From positions 1 through 11,474 of the forward strand of contig CAIVVS010000237.1 of NCBI GenBank assembly GCA_903909415.1: a stretch of DNA of 11,474 nucleotides, written 5' to 3'. Of the stretch, positions 1 through 6,778 are shown piece after piece; the first letter of the stretch is position 1; every line of letters starts with the position of its first letter. Below the pieces are notes generated by a model. That model saw only the letters and a list, made by a program, of their open reading frames with translations. It did no database searches and was not told where the DNA came from. This DNA is from an uncultured Pseudomonadota bacterium (GTDB taxonomy: Bacteria > Pseudomonadota > Gammaproteobacteria > Burkholderiales > SG8-39). A program made the translations under genes and the position numbers.

Positions 1-33
1 AGTCTACCAAAAACCCCTCCTGATTACACCCCC

Positions 34-1317
34 ATGACCGCCCCTGTCAGCCCACCGTCCGGTACCGCCAGTCCTGCTTCCACCGGGGATGCCCTGGGCG
101 TGCTGCGCGAACGCGGCTTTGTGCGCCAATCCAACGACGAATCCGGGCTTTCTGCGCTGCTTTTGCGCGAAAAACTCACTTACTACGTCGGTTTTGACGC
201 CACCCGCGACAGCCTGCACTGCGGCAGCCTGATGCCCATCATGGCCATGGCCCACCTGCAGCGCGCCGGCCACCGGCCGATCGGCCTGATCGGCGGGGGC
301 ACGACCATGGTCGGCGACCCATCGGGCAAGACCGAGGACCGGCCGATGATCCCGCGCGAGGAAATCGTCGCCAACGGGCAGGGCATCCTCGGCCAGTTGC
401 GCCGCTACCTGGACCTGGACGGCCAGCGCGGCCTGTTCCTGGACAACGCCGACTGGCTGCTGGACCTGAACTACGTCGCCTTCCTGCGCGACATCGGCCG
501 CCACTTCCGGGTCAACGAGATGATCCGCGCCGACGCCTACCGGGCCCGGCTGGAGCGGGAAGAGGGCCTGTCCTTCATCGAGTTCAACTACCAGCTGCTG
601 CAGGCCTACGACTTCCTGTGCCTGAACGAGCAGCAGGGCTGCGCGCTGCAGATGGGCGGGGACGACCAGTGGAGCAACATGCTGGCCGGCGTCGACCTGG
701 TGCGCCGCAAGCACGCCAGGCAGGCTTACTGCCTGACCTTCCCGCTGCTGACCACCGCGCGCGGCGAGAAGATGGGCAAGACCGCTGCCGGCGCGGTCTG
801 GCTGGATGCCGCCAAGACCCCGCCCTACGAGTTCTTCCAGTACTGGGTGAACACCGACGACCGCGACGTCGGGCGCTTCCTCGCCTACTTCACCTTCCTG
901 CCCATGCCCGAGGTGAACCGCATGGCGGCACTGCAGGGCGCCGAGCTCAATGCCGCCAAGCGCGTGCTGGCCTTCGAGGTCACCAAGCTCGCGCACGGCG
1001 GGCAGGCGGCGCAGGCGGCGATGGACGCCGCGCAGGCGGCCTTCGGCGGCGCGGGGGACGAGTCGGCCCTGCCGACCACGCAGCTGGCGCGCGCGCAGTT
1101 CGAGGCCGGCATCGCGCTGGTGGACCTGCTGACCGAATGCAAGCTGGCCGAGTCCAAGTCGGCGGCGCGCCGTCTGATCGTGCAGGGCGGGGTGCACCTG
1201 AACGGCAGCACCCGCACCGACGAGAAGGCGCGCATCGGCACCGGTGACCTCGACGGCGAGGGCGTGCTGCGCATCCGCGTCGGCAAGAAGACGCACCACC
1301 GCGTGGTCGTCGCCTGA
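34..1317 (+). CDS. tyrS: Tyrosyl-tRNA synthetase (TyrRS, class I)
   Basis: Charges tRNA-Tyr with tyrosine in the cytoplasm, using ATP. The 427-residue product has the usual length of the E. coli-type enzyme. The class I signature HIGH appears as HCGS (residues 62-65), followed by the GGGTTMVGDPSGKT stretch (87-100). The tyrosine-binding regions include NYQLLQAYDF (185-194) and the QMGGDDQWSN segment (206-215). The second signature KMSKS reads KMGKT (246-250). An S4-type RNA-binding domain occupies roughly the last 65 residues (CKLAESKSAARRLIVQGG onward). The first 20 residues are a Pro/Ser/Thr/Ala-rich extension of low complexity; no strong ribosome binding site lies in the 33 bases before the ATG, so a later start cannot be excluded. 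The catabolic gene downstream begins only 10 bases after the stop, an unusual partner for a translation gene. As I recall, Burkholderiales normally use a TyrRS of a different type (HLGH with an LGD-FT strand), so this could be a second copy; that is inference. Confidence 0.96.
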   Translation: MTAPVSPPSGTASPASTGDALGVLRERGFVRQSNDESGLSALLLREKLTYYVGFDATRDSLHCGSLMPIMAMAHLQRAGHRPIGLIGGGTTMVGDPSGKTEDRPMIPREEIVANGQGILGQLRRYLDLDGQRGLFLDNADWLLDLNYVAFLRDIGRHFRVNEMIRADAYRARLEREEGLSFIEFNYQLLQAYDFLCLNEQQGCALQMGGDDQWSNMLAGVDLVRRKHARQAYCLTFPLLTTARGEKMGKTAAGAVWLDAAKTPPYEFFQYWVNTDDRDVGRFLAYFTFLPMPEVNRMAALQGAELNAAKRVLAFEVTKLAHGGQAAQAAMDAAQAAFGGAGDESALPTTQLARAQFEAGIALVDLLTECKLAESKSAARRLIVQGGVHLNGSTRTDEKARIGTGDLDGEGVLRIRVGKKTHHRVVVA

Positions 1318-1321
1318 GGAG
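1317..1321 (+). promoter_or_regulatory. Ribosome binding site deciding the start of the PuuE-like gene
   Basis: AGGAG overlaps the end of tyrS (its first A is the last base of the tyrS TGA) and sits 6 bases before GTG at 1328. The frame is also open upstream to an ATG at 1244 inside tyrS, but only the GTG has a Shine-Dalgarno sequence and gives a protein starting about 17 residues before the conserved RDFVGYG block, as expected for PuuE relatives. Confidence 0.75.
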
Positions 1322-1327
1322 CTGGCC

Positions 1328-2320
1328 GTGAACGACGACCAGCCGCACGAAGAAAGTCCGCACGAAGAACACCCGCGCGACTTCGTCGGCTACGGCCCGA
1401 ACCCGCCCGACCCGCAATGGCCCGGCGGCGCGCGCGTCGCGGTGAACTTCGTGCTCAACGTCGAGGAAGGCTCGGAGTACGCCTACGACAACGGCGACGG
1501 CCGCTCCGAGACCACGCTCACTGACGCCGGCATGGGCCCGACCGGGGTCGAAGGGCGCGACCTCGCGGCCGAGTCCTTCTTCGAATACGGCACGCGCGTC
1601 GGCTTCTGGCGCCTGTTCCAACTGTTCCAGTCGCGCGGCGTGCCGCTGACCATCAGCGGCGCGGCGCTGGCGCTGGAAAAGAACCCGCCCATGGCGGCGG
1701 CGATTGCTGATGCCATGCGCGCCAACCGGGCCGAACTGCTGTGCCACGGCTGGCGCTGGGTAAACCAGTTCAACCTGCCGGAAGCAGAGGAACGCGAGCA
1801 CATCCGCCGCGCCATCGACAGCCTGCAGAAGACCCTGGGCGCGCGCCCGGACGGCTGGTACTGCCGCTACGGGCCCAGCCTGAACACGCGCCGGCTGCTG
1901 GCCGAGCACGGCTTCCTGTACGACTCCAACGCCTACAACGACGAGCTGCCCTACTGGACGCGCGTGCCCACCGCGCAGGGCGTGAAGCCGCACCTGGTGG
2001 TGCCGCACACCTTCGCGTCCAACGACAACAAGTACGCGCGCGGCTGGTTCGGCACCTCGGACGACTTCTACACGTGGACGCGCGACACCTTCGACGTGCT
2101 GTACCGCGAGGGCGCGACCCAGCCGAAGATCATGTCGGTGAGCCTGCACCTGCGCGTGTCCGGCCACCCGGGGCGCTCGGCCGGCGTGGAGCGCCTGCTG
2201 GACCACATCCAGTCGCACCGCGACGTGTGGCTGTGCCGGCGCATCGACATCGCGCGCCACTGGATGCGGACCCATCCCGCGCCTGACTGCCTTCCCTCCA
2301 ACGTCCCACCAGCGGGGTAA
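1328..2320 (+). CDS. PuuE-type allantoinase-like / polysaccharide deacetylase family (CE4 fold) protein
   Basis: A 330-residue protein of the PuuE branch of the polysaccharide deacetylase superfamily. Characterised PuuE hydrolyses allantoin to allantoate in the cytoplasm. Family blocks visible in order: RDFVGYGPNPPDPQWPG (17-33), the NVEEGSE strand (44-50) where PuuE has NYEEGGE, FEYGTRVGFWRL (85-96), CHGWRWVN (139-146), a YDSNAYNDELPYW block (198-210), and near the C-terminus SLHLR plus WLCRRIDIARHW. No signal peptide is present, so it should be cytoplasmic. Differences from the typical enzyme are Cys for Ser before HGWRW and Asn201 where DSD is usual, so the substrate may not be allantoin but another cyclic or linear ureide or imide. 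The N-terminus carries a polar repeat, QPHEESPHEEH. The start is GTG with a good AGGAG. It lies 10 bases after tyrS and 5 bases before the amidase gene, which suggests cotranscription with the amidase. Confidence 0.85.
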   Translation: MNDDQPHEESPHEEHPRDFVGYGPNPPDPQWPGGARVAVNFVLNVEEGSEYAYDNGDGRSETTLTDAGMGPTGVEGRDLAAESFFEYGTRVGFWRLFQLFQSRGVPLTISGAALALEKNPPMAAAIADAMRANRAELLCHGWRWVNQFNLPEAEEREHIRRAIDSLQKTLGARPDGWYCRYGPSLNTRRLLAEHGFLYDSNAYNDELPYWTRVPTAQGVKPHLVVPHTFASNDNKYARGWFGTSDDFYTWTRDTFDVLYREGATQPKIMSVSLHLRVSGHPGRSAGVERLLDHIQSHRDVWLCRRIDIARHWMRTHPAPDCLPSNVPPAG

Positions 2321-2325
2321 CCACC

Positions 2326-3270
2326 GTGCCAGCCACCCACCACCTGCCCGCCAGTCCCGCCACGTCCCACTGGGGTTTCCTCGACGCCAGGCTGCCGCCG
2401 GTGCTGCGCATGAAAAGCGGCGACCGGCTGGAGGTGGACACGGTGTCGGGCATGCCGCACCAGATGCCGCGCAGCGGTTTCGAGCACCTGCCCGAGATGG
2501 CGGCGATCCACGCGCAATGCGAACGCGGGCCGGGCCCGCACATCCTCAACGGCCCGGTGCATGTCGAGGGCGCCGAGCCGGGCGACGTGCTGGAGGTGCG
2601 CATCCTGGACGTGCGCCTGCGCCAGGACTGGGGCTACAACGTGATCCTGCCGCTGGCGGGTTCGCTGCCGGAGGACTTCCCCGAGGCGCACCTGAAGCAC
2701 ATCCGGCTGGACCGCGAGGCCATGGTCGGGCTCATGCCCTGGGGCGCGAAGGTGCCGCTGCGTCCGTTCTTCGGGATCATGTCCACCGCGCCGCGCCCGG
2801 AGTACGGGCGCATCACGTCGGTCGTGCCGCGCGAGTTCGGCGGCAACATCGACAACAAGGAACTGATCGCCGGCACCACGCTGTACCTGCCGGTGTTCGT
2901 GCCGGGCGCGGGCTTCTCGGTCGGGGACGGCCATGCGGTGCAGGGCGACGGCGAGGTCTGCCTGACCGCGATCGAGGCCTCGATGTCCGGCAGCTTCGAG
3001 CTCATCGTGCGCAAGGACCTGCGCCTCGACTTCCCGCGCGCCGAGACGCCCACGCACTGGATCACCATGGGCATGGACGCGGACCTGGACGACGCCGCCA
3101 AGCAGGCGCTGCGCGGCATGATCGCGCTGATCGTCGAAAAGGAAGGCATCGCCGCGCACGACGCCTACACGCTGTGCAGCCTGGCCTGCGACCTGCGCGT
3201 CACGCAGCTGGTGGACGGCAACAAGGGCATACACGCGATGCTCGCGAAGTCGCTGCTGGTGCGCGGCTAG
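2326..3270 (+). CDS. Acetamidase/formamidase (FmdA/AmdA) family amidase
   Basis: Family members release ammonia from small amides such as formamide or acetamide. The 314-residue protein is of the shorter family type. Recognisable blocks are an N-terminal HHLPASPATSHWGF (5-18), PVLRMKSGDRLEVDTVSG (25-42), the HILNGPVHVEGAEPGDVLEV motif (72-91), PLRPFFGIM (144-152), FGGNIDNKEL (171-180), and the glycine-rich LPVFVPGAGFSVGDGHAVQG stretch (188-207) ending in GEVCLTAIE. The start is GTG, 5 bases after the PuuE-like stop, with only a weak GGGG upstream, so translational coupling is likely. Its position right behind a cyclic-amide hydrolase suggests it hydrolyses an amide or carbamoyl product of that enzyme; this is inference. 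The natural substrate cannot be told from sequence. It is convergent with the AllA-like gene. Confidence 0.9.
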   Translation: MPATHHLPASPATSHWGFLDARLPPVLRMKSGDRLEVDTVSGMPHQMPRSGFEHLPEMAAIHAQCERGPGPHILNGPVHVEGAEPGDVLEVRILDVRLRQDWGYNVILPLAGSLPEDFPEAHLKHIRLDREAMVGLMPWGAKVPLRPFFGIMSTAPRPEYGRITSVVPREFGGNIDNKELIAGTTLYLPVFVPGAGFSVGDGHAVQGDGEVCLTAIEASMSGSFELIVRKDLRLDFPRAETPTHWITMGMDADLDDAAKQALRGMIALIVEKEGIAAHDAYTLCSLACDLRVTQLVDGNKGIHAMLAKSLLVRG

Positions 3271-3285
3271 CCGCGACGTCGCAGG

Positions 3286-3300
3286 GGCGCCTCAGGCGTC
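3286..3300. terminator. Weak hairpin between convergent genes (possible terminator)
   Basis: GGCGCC TCA GGCGTC forms a 6-bp stem (one G-U pair on the plus transcript) with a 3-base loop, 16 bases after the amidase stop and in the 73-base gap between convergent genes. No run of T follows on either strand, so it is at best a poor intrinsic terminator. Confidence 0.25.
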
Positions 3301-3343
3301 GGCCATCTCCGGCAAGGGAATGTCCCGGTACATCCGCGCCGCC

Positions 3344-3856
3344 TCAACTTGATTGCTTCAACACCACCTTGATGCCGAAGTGCTCATCCAGCCGGCAGGG
3401 ATGGTGGTCCGCCTGGTTGGTGTCGGCCAGTTCCAGGTTGAAGAAAGACTGCGAGGCCCCGTCGAAGAACGGTCCCGCATGCCAGGCGCTGCGTGCCAGC
3501 TGGATCGCCTGGTTGCCGGGGATGTGGAAGGCGCGGATGGTCGAGGGATCGCACAGCGCCTTCGGGTCATCGGGGTCGTTGGGTGGCGCGACCGCGATCA
3601 CCCAGGGCGCTCCGCCGGCCGAGCCGAGGCACTGCGTCACCTGCATGTGGCGCGTGATGTAGGAGAAGGCGAACTCGCGCCGCGCGATGTCCAGGATGTA
3701 GAAGCGCGGCGTGCCGCGGTCCAGCACCAGTTGCGCCTCGTCCGGGCCGAACAGCTTGCCGTCGGGCGAGCGTTCCAGTAGCGTGCCAAAAGGCCGGAAA
3801 TTGGCATAAGTGGCTGTTTCTATTGATATTTCAAGCGTGCGTGTGGGTCCGCTCAC
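3344..3856 (-). CDS. AllA-type ureidoglycolate lyase-like protein
   Basis: Ureidoglycolate lyase splits ureidoglycolate into glyoxylate and urea at the end of allantoin breakdown; relatives act on similar ureido compounds. The 170-residue length fits AllA, a small cupin-like barrel. Family features visible are FRPFGTLLE (20-28), ITRHMQVTQCL (67-77, matching the ERHPLGTQAF strand of AllA), WVIAVAPP (85-92), IRAFHIPGNQAIQLARSAWH (107-126, with the conserved Trp-His) and GPFF. The start is GTG at 3856, whose last two bases and the next A form the TGA stop of the upstream amidohydrolase gene (GTGA overlap); GAGG lies 5 bases before it. The open frame continues further upstream, but inside the amidohydrolase gene. 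The first 27 codons are strikingly AT-rich (ATA, TCA, ACA and similar), unlike the rest of the window. Family membership is clear; the exact substrate is not. Confidence 0.85.
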   Translation of the reverse strand: MSGPTRTLEISIETATYANFRPFGTLLERSPDGKLFGPDEAQLVLDRGTPRFYILDIARREFAFSYITRHMQVTQCLGSAGGAPWVIAVAPPNDPDDPKALCDPSTIRAFHIPGNQAIQLARSAWHAGPFFDGASQSFFNLELADTNQADHHPCRLDEHFGIKVVLKQSS

Positions 3857-3865
3857 CCCAGCCTC
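3853..3865 (-). promoter_or_regulatory. Coupled stop/start (GTGA) with GAGG ribosome binding site
   Basis: Read on the minus strand, GAGG (3865-3862) is followed by CTGGG and then GTGA (3856-3853), where GTG starts the AllA-like gene and TGA ends the amidohydrolase gene. This fixes the AllA-like start and implies translational coupling and matched production of the two enzymes. Confidence 0.75.
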
Positions 3866-5400
3866 GCAAACCGGTCCAATCCTCCCTGGGCCGCAGGCAG
3901 GTCCCGTGCCAGTGCCTCGCGCAGCAGCGGCTCGAACACCGCGCGCTCGCTGCGAGCGATGTCGCCGCCGCCGGCGTTGTCGCGCTCGTCCTGCGCCGCG
4001 AGTTCGTCCACTTCGGCCAGCAGCGCGTCCTCGTCCAGCCGCGTCGCACGCCCGCCCTGCAGCACCACCTCGCCCGCGACCAGCACCGTGTCCACCGCAT
4101 GCGCGGCCTCGTACATCACCAGGTGGCTGTAGGTCTCGCCGCGCGGGTGCCAGTCCAGCCCGCGCAGGTCCAGCAGCGCGAGGTCGGCGGCCGCGCCAGG
4201 CATGAGGGTGCCCAGCGGCGGCGCATCGGCGAGCCCGGCGTGCGCGGTGGCGAAGATGCGCGCCCCGCCGGTGGTCGCCATCGCGAAGGCGGCGCGCGAG
4301 TCCACCCAGTGCGCGTGGTCGATGTCGGTCACGCGCGACAGCAGCGAGGCGAACTTGGCCTGTTCCAGCACGCTCATGGACGCGCCGCTCTGGCCGTCGG
4401 TGCCCAGCCCGACGTTCACGCCGGCGGCGCGCAGCCGCGCGAGCGGGGCGATGCCGCTGCCCAGGTGCAGGTTGCTCACCGGGTTGTGGCTCACCGTGGC
4501 GCCGCGTTCGGCCGCGAGTTCCATGTCGCGCGGGGTGCACCAGACGAAATGCGCGAACGAGGTGCCCGGCCCCACCAGGCCGTGACGGTCCATGTAGCCG
4601 ACCATGCTGCCGTTCGCGTCGGGCGGCACCATCAGCGCCTGGGTGCGCGCCTCCAGCAGGTGGGTGTGCAGCCCGATGCCGTGCGCGCGCATGAACTCGC
4701 CGGCGAGCGCGAGCAGGCGCGCCGAGCAGCGTTGCGGCCCGTCCACGCCCAGCACCACCCCGACCAGCGGGTCGCCGCGCCAGCGTCCGAGCAGCTCGCC
4801 CATCGCCTCGAAGTAGGCCTCGGGCGCGGGCTTGGACATCGCCTGCCAGCGCGCACGCACCGCGGGCGGCAGCCGCGCCGGATCCAGCGGGAGGGACTGC
4901 AGGTAACTGAGGTCGTCGTACATCGGCGCGACCAGCGAGCGCATGCCGATGTCGCGGTAGGCGGTGAGCGCCGTGCCCACCGGCTCCACGCCGGGCAGCG
5001 CCCCGTAGCGCAGGTGGTCCACCTGCGCGGTGATCCCGCGCCTGAGCATCTCCAGCGCATGCAGCAGGCACGCTGCGCGCACCATGGCCATGCTGCGCGG
5101 CACCGGCCGCGCCATGGCCTGCATCACGAACAGGTCCAGCGGTTCGCCCGGCACCGTGCCGCGCAGCAGCGCCGAGTAGGAATGCGAATGCGCGTTGACC
5201 AGCCCGGGGATGGCCAGCCGTCCCGGGGCCTCGATGGTCTCGAACGGTTCGCTGAAGAACGGCGCGCCACCGGGTCCGGTCAGGGCGGCGATGCGCCCGT
5301 GCTCGATCCAGATGTCGCGCCGCGACGGCGCCGCCTCGCCGGCGTGCGCCAGCACCTCCGCGCCGCGGATGAGGCGGCGCCCGGCCGCGGCGGAAGGCAT
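3853..5400 (-). CDS. ATZ/TRZ-type metal-dependent amidohydrolase (cytosine/guanine deaminase-like)
   Basis: A 515-residue zinc- or iron-type TIM-barrel hydrolase of the amidohydrolase superfamily, in the group holding AtzB/TrzN, SsnA and guanine or 8-oxoguanine deaminases. These hydrolyse an exocyclic amino (or chloro/alkylamino) group on an N-heterocycle. Expected metal and catalytic residues are present: H71 and H73 in NAHSHSYSALLRG, H247 and E250 in LHTHLLE, H284 in SFAHFVWC, and D335 in NVGLGTDG. The SHNPVSNLHLGSGIAP block (304-319) is typical of the group. The active-site loop reads GTDGQSGASMS where many members have GTDG(A)ASNNNLDM, and THLLEARTQ replaces the usual HLAET, so substrate range may be unusual. 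The protein is longer than the usual 440-470 residues; the extra part is a C-terminal tail rich in Asp, Glu, Arg and Ala. The start ATG lies 8 bases after the stop of the binding-protein gene. No signal peptide; cytoplasmic. Confidence 0.9.
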   Translation of the reverse strand: MPSAAAGRRLIRGAEVLAHAGEAAPSRRDIWIEHGRIAALTGPGGAPFFSEPFETIEAPGRLAIPGLVNAHSHSYSALLRGTVPGEPLDLFVMQAMARPVPRSMAMVRAACLLHALEMLRRGITAQVDHLRYGALPGVEPVGTALTAYRDIGMRSLVAPMYDDLSYLQSLPLDPARLPPAVRARWQAMSKPAPEAYFEAMGELLGRWRGDPLVGVVLGVDGPQRCSARLLALAGEFMRAHGIGLHTHLLEARTQALMVPPDANGSMVGYMDRHGLVGPGTSFAHFVWCTPRDMELAAERGATVSHNPVSNLHLGSGIAPLARLRAAGVNVGLGTDGQSGASMSVLEQAKFASLLSRVTDIDHAHWVDSRAAFAMATTGGARIFATAHAGLADAPPLGTLMPGAAADLALLDLRGLDWHPRGETYSHLVMYEAAHAVDTVLVAGEVVLQGGRATRLDEDALLAEVDELAAQDERDNAGGGDIARSERAVFEPLLREALARDLPAAQGGLDRFARLG

Positions 5401-5408
5401 GGCCTTGC

Positions 5409-6470
5409 TCAGAGCGTGCGCTGGCCCCGCGGGGGCAGGAAGCTCGAGTTGAAGATCTGGTCGGGGTTGGGCATGGTCTTGAGCGCGAAGGCCTTGGCCA
5501 CGTCCTCGACCACGGTCTCCAGGCGCAACTTGTTCACCTCGCCTAGGCCCTTGGAACGGACGTTGTCGGTGACCACGAAGTTCTCGAACAGCCCGCGCAG
5601 CCGGCGTATCTCGGTGGCTTCGTCCACCAGCGGCTCGCGCGCCTTGATGAACTTCACCGCGGCCGGGTAGTCGGCGATGGTCTCCTTCATCGCGCGGTTG
5701 AAGGCGCGCAGGAACGAGGCGACCGCCTTGGGCTGCTCGGCGGCGAACTTGGGATTGACCAGGATGGCGTTGCCGAAGGCGCGCACGCCGTAGTCCTTGT
5801 AGTAGAACACCTTGAGCTCGCCTTCCTTGGCGCCCACCGCCATCGCGGAAATGACGCCGCTGGGCTGGTAGCCGGTGACCACGTCGACCTGGCCGCGCAC
5901 CAGCATCGTTTCGCGCAGCGCCGGGTCCATGGACTGCCACTTCACGCTCGCCGGGTCGATGCCCTGCGCGCGCGCGAACAGCGGGAACAGCTTGCGCCCC
6001 GCGTCGAATATCGGCGCGCCGAAGGTCTTGCCCACCAGCTGTTTCGGTTCGGTGATGTTGGACTTGGTCAGCGCCATCGCCGCTGCCGGCGTCGCGTCCA
6101 TCACCATGTACACCGCCTGCACGCGCGAGGCGGGGTTGGTGCCGTTGTTGGCGAGGAACTCGATCAGCGCGCTGGTATCGCCATAGCCCATGTCGTAGGC
6201 CGACGAGGCGGTGCGGCTGACCGCCAGGGCGGAACCCGCGCCCGGGTCGAGTTGCACCTCCAGGCCCTCCTCCTTGAAATAGCCCTTGGCCTGCGCCAGG
6301 AAGAACGGGGCCACCTGGCCGTCGATGCGCCAGTCGAGCTGGAAGCGCAGCTTGGTCTGTGCCTGGACGCCGCCGGACAGGGCGGACAGCGAAGCGGCGA
6401 TCGCGCCGAGCAGCAGGGTGCGCGTGGCGGTGCGGCGCAGGGCGGTGGTGACGGGGTGCAGCAAGGACAT
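5409..6470 (-). CDS. ABC transporter periplasmic substrate-binding protein, NMT1/THI5 (SsuA/ThiY-like) family
   Basis: A 353-residue exported binding protein. Residues 1-37 form a Sec signal peptide: positive region LRRTATR, hydrophobic core LLLGAIAASLSALS, and an A-x-A-like cleavage after GGVQA. The mature part starts QTKLRFQLDW, with the family's core segment QVAPFFLAQAKGYFKEEGLEV, then DMGYGDTSALIEFLANN and LVRGQVDVVTGYQPSGVISA. No lipobox cysteine is seen. Family members deliver thiamine-pyrimidine precursors, sulfonates, hydroxymethylpyrimidines, or other small heterocycles to an ABC importer. Its place as first gene of an operon with an amidohydrolase and an AllA-like enzyme suggests it captures the heterocycle or ureide that these enzymes degrade; this is inference. 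No permease or ATPase gene is present in the window. A strong GAGGAG precedes the chosen ATG. Confidence 0.92.
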   Translation of the reverse strand: MSLLHPVTTALRRTATRTLLLGAIAASLSALSGGVQAQTKLRFQLDWRIDGQVAPFFLAQAKGYFKEEGLEVQLDPGAGSALAVSRTASSAYDMGYGDTSALIEFLANNGTNPASRVQAVYMVMDATPAAAMALTKSNITEPKQLVGKTFGAPIFDAGRKLFPLFARAQGIDPASVKWQSMDPALRETMLVRGQVDVVTGYQPSGVISAMAVGAKEGELKVFYYKDYGVRAFGNAILVNPKFAAEQPKAVASFLRAFNRAMKETIADYPAAVKFIKAREPLVDEATEIRRLRGLFENFVVTDNVRSKGLGEVNKLRLETVVEDVAKAFALKTMPNPDQIFNSSFLPPRGQRTL

Positions 6471-6478
6471 GACGTGGT

Positions 6479-6484
6479 CTCCTC
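6479..6484 (-). promoter_or_regulatory. Ribosome binding site of the substrate-binding protein gene
   Basis: GAGGAG on the minus strand, 8 bases before ATG at 6470. It selects this ATG over open-frame extensions further upstream, and this start also places the signal peptide exactly at the N-terminus. Confidence 0.8.
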
Positions 6485-6573
6485 GTATCGTTGGGTCCTG
6501 CGGCCCGCAGCTACCCGCAGTCGGCACACCGACCGGCGAATCGCCCGGGATCAAACTGGTAGGAAAGGACTGC

Positions 6574-6589
6574 AGCAAGCTCCATGCCC
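6574..6589 (-). promoter_or_regulatory. Putative sigma-54 (RpoN) -24/-12 promoter
   Basis: On the minus strand GGGCATG-GAGC-TTGCT matches the consensus TGGCACG-N4-TTGCW at 10 of 12 specified positions, including the essential GG (6588-6587) and GC (6576-6575) with exactly 10 bases between. Transcription would start near 6563, leaving a leader of roughly 90 bases before the binding-protein ATG. RpoN control suits genes for scavenging nitrogen. A chance match cannot be ruled out by eye. Confidence 0.5.
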
Positions 6590-6756
6590 AATGGCGCTTG
6601 TCCGAAGCGGGGCCGCTCCAAGGGCACAGACGCAGGGTACTGCGGCCAGCGCGCACCGGCGAGGGGCGTTTGCATGATTTTGGCACGGGCTGCTGATCGC
6701 CACCCGGTCAGGCTGGCTTTGACCTGGCCCGCCGCTGCGGATGCCGGGAACAATTT

Positions 6757-6772
6757 GTTAGCACTAGCTAAC
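6757..6772. promoter_or_regulatory. 16-base dyad GTTAGC-N4-GCTAAC, possible regulator site
   Basis: A perfect 6-bp inverted repeat with a 4-base spacer (ACTA on the plus strand). It lies about 200 bases upstream of the predicted sigma-54 start site, which suits an upstream activator site for an enhancer-binding protein. It lacks a T-run, so it is not a terminator. It does not match the NtrC consensus (GCAC-N-GTGC type). The binding protein is unknown. Confidence 0.4.
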
Positions 6773-6778
6773 CGGTAA

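Noticed and set aside
1244..1327. ATG at 1244 as the start of the PuuE-like gene, overlapping tyrS by 74 bases
   Set aside because: No ribosome binding site, and the added residues are a frame-shifted reading of the tyrS S4 domain; GTG at 1328 with AGGAG fits the family N-terminus.
980..2275. Long open frames opposite the tyrS, PuuE-like and amidase genes
   Set aside because: High-GC genes leave antisense frames open by codon bias; their translations are low-complexity Arg/Ala/Val/His-rich with no recognisable domain or ribosome binding site.
3857..5071. An open frame continuous with the AllA-like gene on the minus strand, suggesting a 575-residue fusion
   Set aside because: The upstream part lies inside the amidohydrolase gene in another frame, is Ala/Arg/Gly-rich without family features, and the GTGA start with GAGG explains the AllA-like gene fully.
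6671..6687. TGCAT...GGCAC as a possible NtrC binding site upstream of the sigma-54 promoter
   Set aside because: The two halves are not inverted (GTGC is needed on the right), so it is not an NtrC dyad.
6681..6695. TGGCACG on the plus strand, a perfect -24 sigma-54 half
   Set aside because: The -12 GC is not at the required 10-base spacing (TG is found there), and no plus-strand gene follows.
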